This document shows, piece by piece, positions 60,601-64,000 of a stretch of DNA of 64,000 nt. The notes under the pieces were generated by a model. That model was given only the letters and a program-made list of their open reading frames with translations. It was not told the origin of the DNA and made no database searches. The DNA lies in NCBI GenBank assembly GCA_039654915.1, contig CM077594.1, positions 87,806,893 to 87,870,892 on the forward strand, read 5' to 3'. This stretch comes from Aquilaria yunnanensis. Lineage: Eukaryota; Streptophyta; Magnoliopsida; Malvales; Thymelaeaceae. Numbering within the stretch: position 1 is the first letter of the stretch; each line of letters begins with the position of its first letter. The translations under genes were made by a program, and so were the position numbers.

Positions 60601-61204
60601 AAGGAATAATAAAAGGGTAATTAATGTTTAATATGATAAATAAAGAAGATAAGGAGATAAAATAGAATAATTAATTTTTTTTTAAAAAAATATATATATT
60701 CCAGGAGGTGTTGCGGCTGGGTGTTTTATAAGAAAGAAATTAGGATTAGTTGGGAAATTATTGTATACAACAAAAGCACGAACCCGGTTTAAACCCTACA
60801 CACGCGTAAGCTAAATTTTTGGAAATCTAAGCAAACGGATTCAGAATTGAGTGAGACAAATTTCTCTTGACTCATTTTTGCGAGAAGAATCCAATGGTGC
60901 TCCCAGATTTTCCATCTGATGCTCAGTTGGAAATGACAAAAATGTCCCTAGCCTAAAGAAAATGACTATGAGTTCCCAGTTTGGAATTTGACTTAATAAC
61001 TACTAAAGGAATTATCTAAGGATCAAGATTCTTAATTTTATATTGATTTTCTAAATTGGTAGGTAAAATTACAAAAATACCCTTGAGGAAAAAATGTTAA
61101 TTAATTTACTTTCATTTATTTATTTATTTATTTTACTTATTATATATATATATTTTTAGGGTAGTGTGGTAATTTTCTTTTCCTTAATTTTTAGGATTGT
61201 TACA
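57673..61204 (-). repeat. 3' LTR of a Tekay/Del-type chromovirus
   Basis: On the minus strand the LTR begins TGTAACAATCC at 61204, directly after a polypurine tract (aaggggaggaggc, 61205-61217), and runs toward the TRIM. The far end lacks a clear CA terminus, so it may be truncated. It holds repeated cggccctaa...actagcggt words at 58985-59165. Plus-strand open frames at 59683-60273 show no known domain and are taken as chance. Confidence 0.7.
58972..59165. repeat. Diverged tandem repeat in the chromovirus LTR
   Basis: About five copies of cggccctaaacatgctacta-gcggt with spacing of 35-50 bp. Confidence 0.7.
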
Positions 61205-61217
61205 GCCTCCTCCCCTT
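61205..61217 (-). other. Polypurine tract of the chromovirus
   Basis: Minus strand aaggggaggaggc just before the LTR start TGTAACA. Confidence 0.8.
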
Positions 61218-61263
61218 AAAAGAAATTTGTCCCCAAATTTAAAAAAAAAGTGTTAAGAAGTAC

Positions 61264-61480
61264 CTAAAAAAAATGTGGATACTTCTTCTGAAGCTCATCC
61301 TCAACTTCCCAAGTCGCTTCTTGTTCTCCATGATTTTTCCAAATAACCTTTACCAATTGAATGACTTTGTTGCGCAGAACCTTTTCTCTACGATCCACAA
61401 TGGCCAAAGGCTCCTCGACGTAAGTCAAATCCTCGCATAACTGCAACGGCTCCCACGGAATAACATGTGCTGGATCTGGC
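61264..61480 (-). pseudogene. Chromovirus chromodomain
   Basis: After a single stop behind NIRKY the frame continues PDPAHVIPWE, then DLTYVEEPLAIVDRREKVLR, KVIQLVKVIWKNHGEQEATW and EVEDELQKKYPHFF. This is the Tekay/Del C-terminal chromodomain, thought to direct integration to heterochromatin (family pattern VKVLWRNHxxEEATWExExDMRxxYP). Confidence 0.9.
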
Positions 61481-62560
61481 TAATACTTTCGAATATTACT
61501 CACATGGAACACGTTATGAATTCTAGCCAAGTTAGGTGGTAAAGCTACTCTATAAGCCACCTCTCTAACCCGTTCTAAAACTTCAAAAGGTCCAACAAAC
61601 CGCGGGGCTAACTTTCCTCTCACTCCAAAGCGTTGAACTCCCTTGGTCGGTGACACCTTTAGGAACACTTGATCACCAACAGAAAACTCCAAGGGACGAC
61701 GCCTCTGGTTTGCATAACTCCACTGCCTATCTTGAGCCGCTACCAATCGTTGTTTGATTATTTTCACCTTATCTGAAGTTTGTTGTAGCAAATCTGGTCC
61801 TAATAAAGGCCTGTCACCTACTTCTTCCCAACACACCGGAGTACGACAACTACGTCCATACAAAGCCTCATATGGGGCCATCTGAATGCTGGAGTGACGG
61901 CTATTATTATAAGCAAACTCCACTAATGGTGGGTCATTATCCCAGAAGTTCTTGTAATCTAGTGCACAAGCTCTAATTATATCCTCAATAGTTTGTATAG
62001 TCCTCTCTGATTGCCCATCTCTTTGTGGATGATAAGGAGTGCTCATTAATGTCACAGTACCCTACTGTTCTTATAAAGCCTGCCAAAACTGTGATGTGAA
62101 TCGTGGATCCCTACCAGAAACAATGCTCCTCGGTACTCCTTGAAGATGAGCTATCTTAGATATGTATAATTAAACTAATCTAGCTACAGGCCAAGTCTTT
62201 TGGATTACCAAAAAGTGGACTGACTTGGTTAACCGATCAACTAGAACCCATATTGCATCATGTTGACGACAAGTAGCGAGTAGCCCAACTATGAAATCCA
62301 TTGCAATGTCATCCCACTTCCATTGAGGAATCTCTAATGGCTGTAGCAGTCATCCAGGTCTCTGGTGTTTTACTTTGACCTTCTGACAAGTCAGACATCT
62401 AGATACAAACTCTTCAATATCCTTCTTTATGCCACCCCACCAAAAGCTTTTCTTCAAATCATGGTACATCTTGGTGCCCCCCCGAGTGGATGGTAAACCA
62501 AGATGCATGTGCCGCCGATAAAACTTCATACTTCATCTCACTGCCTTGGGGAACAACAAA
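61480..62560 (-). pseudogene. Chromovirus (gypsy) integrase
   Basis: On the minus strand: CLTCQKVKVKHQRPG (zinc-binding end), [16 protein letters not shown] (first catalytic Asp), [29 protein letters not shown] (second Asp), STPYHPQRDGQSERTIQT (Glu), FAYNNSRHSSIQMAPYEALY, and FSVGDQVFLKVSPTKGVQRF to the GPF-type PRFVGPFEVL. The catalytic D-D-E is kept but stops occur (e.g. after QRPG and near 62070). Confidence 0.9.
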
Positions 62561-62613
62561 TCTGTTTTGAAATTTTAGGGTACCATGCACATCCACACTG
62601 AATCTTTTCTACC

Positions 62614-63050
62614 CTAAAACTGACCATTCTCGGCATTGTGGATCCTCCATTTGAGCCTCTTTGACCCTTGCCACAAGTGTAGGCTCCATATGAAAACTGG
62701 CCATGAGAACCTGGGGTCTCCTTTCAGTTGAATGCCTAAGCTCATGTGTCTGAACTCTTCTAGCAGTTTCCACTTAGAAACCACCATAGCACCCAGTTTA
62801 GCACATGTTTTTCTACTCAAAGCATCAGCGACCAGGTTAGCCTTGCTTGGGTGATACTGAATAGTGCAATTATAATAAGAGAGATATTCAACCCAACGAC
62901 GCAATCGATTATTGAGTTCCTTTTTTTTTTTTTTTTTTTGCAATAGATAATGTAGGCTTTTATGGTCGGTGAAGACCTTAAACTCTTTTCCATAAAAATA
63001 ATGTCACCAAAGCTTTAACACATGTATGATAGCTGCTAACTCCAGATCAT
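62614..63050 (-). pseudogene. Chromovirus RNase H
   Basis: The minus strand reads GKEFKVFTDHKSLHYLLQ, then an A homopolymer (polyK, T18-19 on the plus strand near 62922-62939), ELNNRLRRWVEYLSYYNCTI and YHPSKANLVADALSRK. Typical gypsy RNase H (TDHKSL, ADALSR). The homopolymer replaces the single Lys of the usual TQKELN. Confidence 0.85.
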
Positions 63051-63720
63051 GAGTTGGGTAATTAGCTCATAAGGCTTCAACTACCTGGATCCATAATCAC
63101 CTTCCCCACCTACATCAATACACCACCGAGCCCCTAATGTGATGCATCTGTATAAACTACAAAGCAACTTCGACCATCAGGGAAAGTAAGAACAACTGTA
63201 GAGACTAATTGTTTCTTTAAGTCCTAGAAACTATTTTTATGCTCCTTGGTCTACTGGAATGGTTGATCTTTCTTAGTTAGTTAGGTTAAGGGACATGTGA
63301 AATTTGGATAACCCTATACAAAAACATCTATAATAACCTTCCAAGCCAAAGAAACTCCGAATCTCAGATACAGTCTTCAGTTGTTGCCAATCATTACAGC
63401 TTCAACCTTGCTAGGATCCATTGAAATTCCATCCATAATTATCATGTGACCTCTAAAAGGTGACACTGTTCAACCAAAACTCGCACTTCCTTAGTTTAGC
63501 ATACGACTAATTTTCCTTCAATGTTTGGAGCATAATCTTTAAATGTTCTCTATGACTTTCAGCATTTGGTGAGTAAATCAGAATATCTTTTAAGAGAACA
63601 ATGACAAACTAACCTAGGTATTGTTGGAACACCCTATTTATAAAATCTATGAAACCTTTGGGTGAATTCATTAGCCGAAAGAGTAGGATGTTCATGTAAG
63701 TCCATAACCTAAAAAGGAAA
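63051..63720 (-). pseudogene. Chromovirus reverse transcriptase, decayed
   Basis: Fragments on the minus strand: LLFRLMNSPKGFIDFINRVF (usual [20 protein letters not shown]), LLKDILIYSPNAESHREHLK (the DDILIYS site with the first Asp altered), then KLRKCEFWLNSV and a following GHMI-like segment. Stops and frameshifts are frequent. Confidence 0.75.
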
Positions 63721-64000
63721 AGGTTTAGTCTAGAGCAGGCAACTAATTTTGGAGGTAACTTTTAAATTATAGCATTAGATGGGGCTCAAGGTATCTCCTA
63801 TATCATTTGTCACTAAATTAATTAGTGTATTGTTTTACGAGTCCCTTTACAAAAAGCCGAGTTGTTAACTTTTGTTTGAAACATTGCTAATATATTATGC
63901 TGAATTATGGAAACTTTTTGAAACCTATCCAAGGTCTCTAACTTAGCAAACAAACAAGAAGCATACTTACTGAGTGAGGTCGCTGCCTTCCTCAAATTTT
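63721..64000. other. Edge segment, not recognised
   Basis: By position this should be upstream RT/protease of the chromovirus, but no matching motif reads in any frame. Either an insertion or heavy decay. Confidence 0.35.

Overview
This window is plant nuclear DNA, almost certainly from a eudicot. The evidence is an intron-containing CC-NBS-LRR resistance gene, AT-rich intergenic DNA, tRNA-Met-primed copia and gypsy retrotransposons, Stowaway MITEs, CACTA and Mutator-like DNA transposons, and long AAT/ATT microsatellites. The species cannot be named from the sequence. No rRNA, tRNA or CRISPR array was seen.

Layout. 1-2.36 kb: 3' end of a deleted SIRE/Maximus-type copia element (gag remnant, polypurine tract, 1256-bp LTR). 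2.4-9.0 kb: gene relics (a protein-kinase piece and an SRG1-like 2-oxoglutarate dioxygenase exon). The dioxygenase exon is split by a 1416-bp foldback Mutator-like element with a 10-bp target duplication. 9.0-15.7 kb: the main gene, a minus-strand CC-NBS-LRR of the RPS2/At4g27190 type. I model five exons joined by phase-0 introns. One in-frame TAA in exon 4 cuts off the distal LRRs. 16-20 kb: diverged repeats, a second arm of the same Mutator-like family, a flavodoxin-type quinone reductase exon fragment and a hAT-like end.

19.9-29.7 kb: exon-like pieces of an unidentified minus-strand gene, interrupted by a solo LTR (TSD ctaga) and by a complete copia element (TSD cacta). The copia element was itself hit in its integrase by a 1.93-kb non-autonomous CACTA element (TSD aaa). 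30.6-34.2 kb: a Stowaway MITE, then a block of diverged AT-rich direct repeats. 34.2-38.1 kb: the 3' end of one CACTA family, broken by a 2604-bp solo gypsy LTR (TSD taaat). 38.2-39.3 kb: a trinucleotide repeat array. 39.8-45.9 kb: a decayed CACTA element of the family of the 24.6-kb insertion, with tnp2/TNPD-like and Ptta/TNPA-like genes and a MITE inside the first.

45.9-50.7 kb: AT-rich DNA with two unusual tandem arrays whose units flip orientation partway. 50.7-53.5 kb: a Stowaway MITE with a gypsy-type solo LTR inserted in its right terminus. 53.5-57.7 kb: direct duplications and two TRIM-like mini-retrotransposons with 165-bp LTRs and tRNA-Met primer sites. 57.7-64 kb: a minus-strand Tekay/Del-type chromovirus (3' LTR, chromodomain, integrase, RNase H, decayed RT) running off the window.

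Only the resistance gene looks potentially functional, and its internal stop makes that uncertain. Most other sequence is nested transposons, and target-site duplications give a partial order of insertions. I found no convincing new biological system. The best leads are the inverted tandem arrays, the promoter-like segment inside the non-autonomous CACTA, the foldback element with internal hairpins, and the unidentified exon series.
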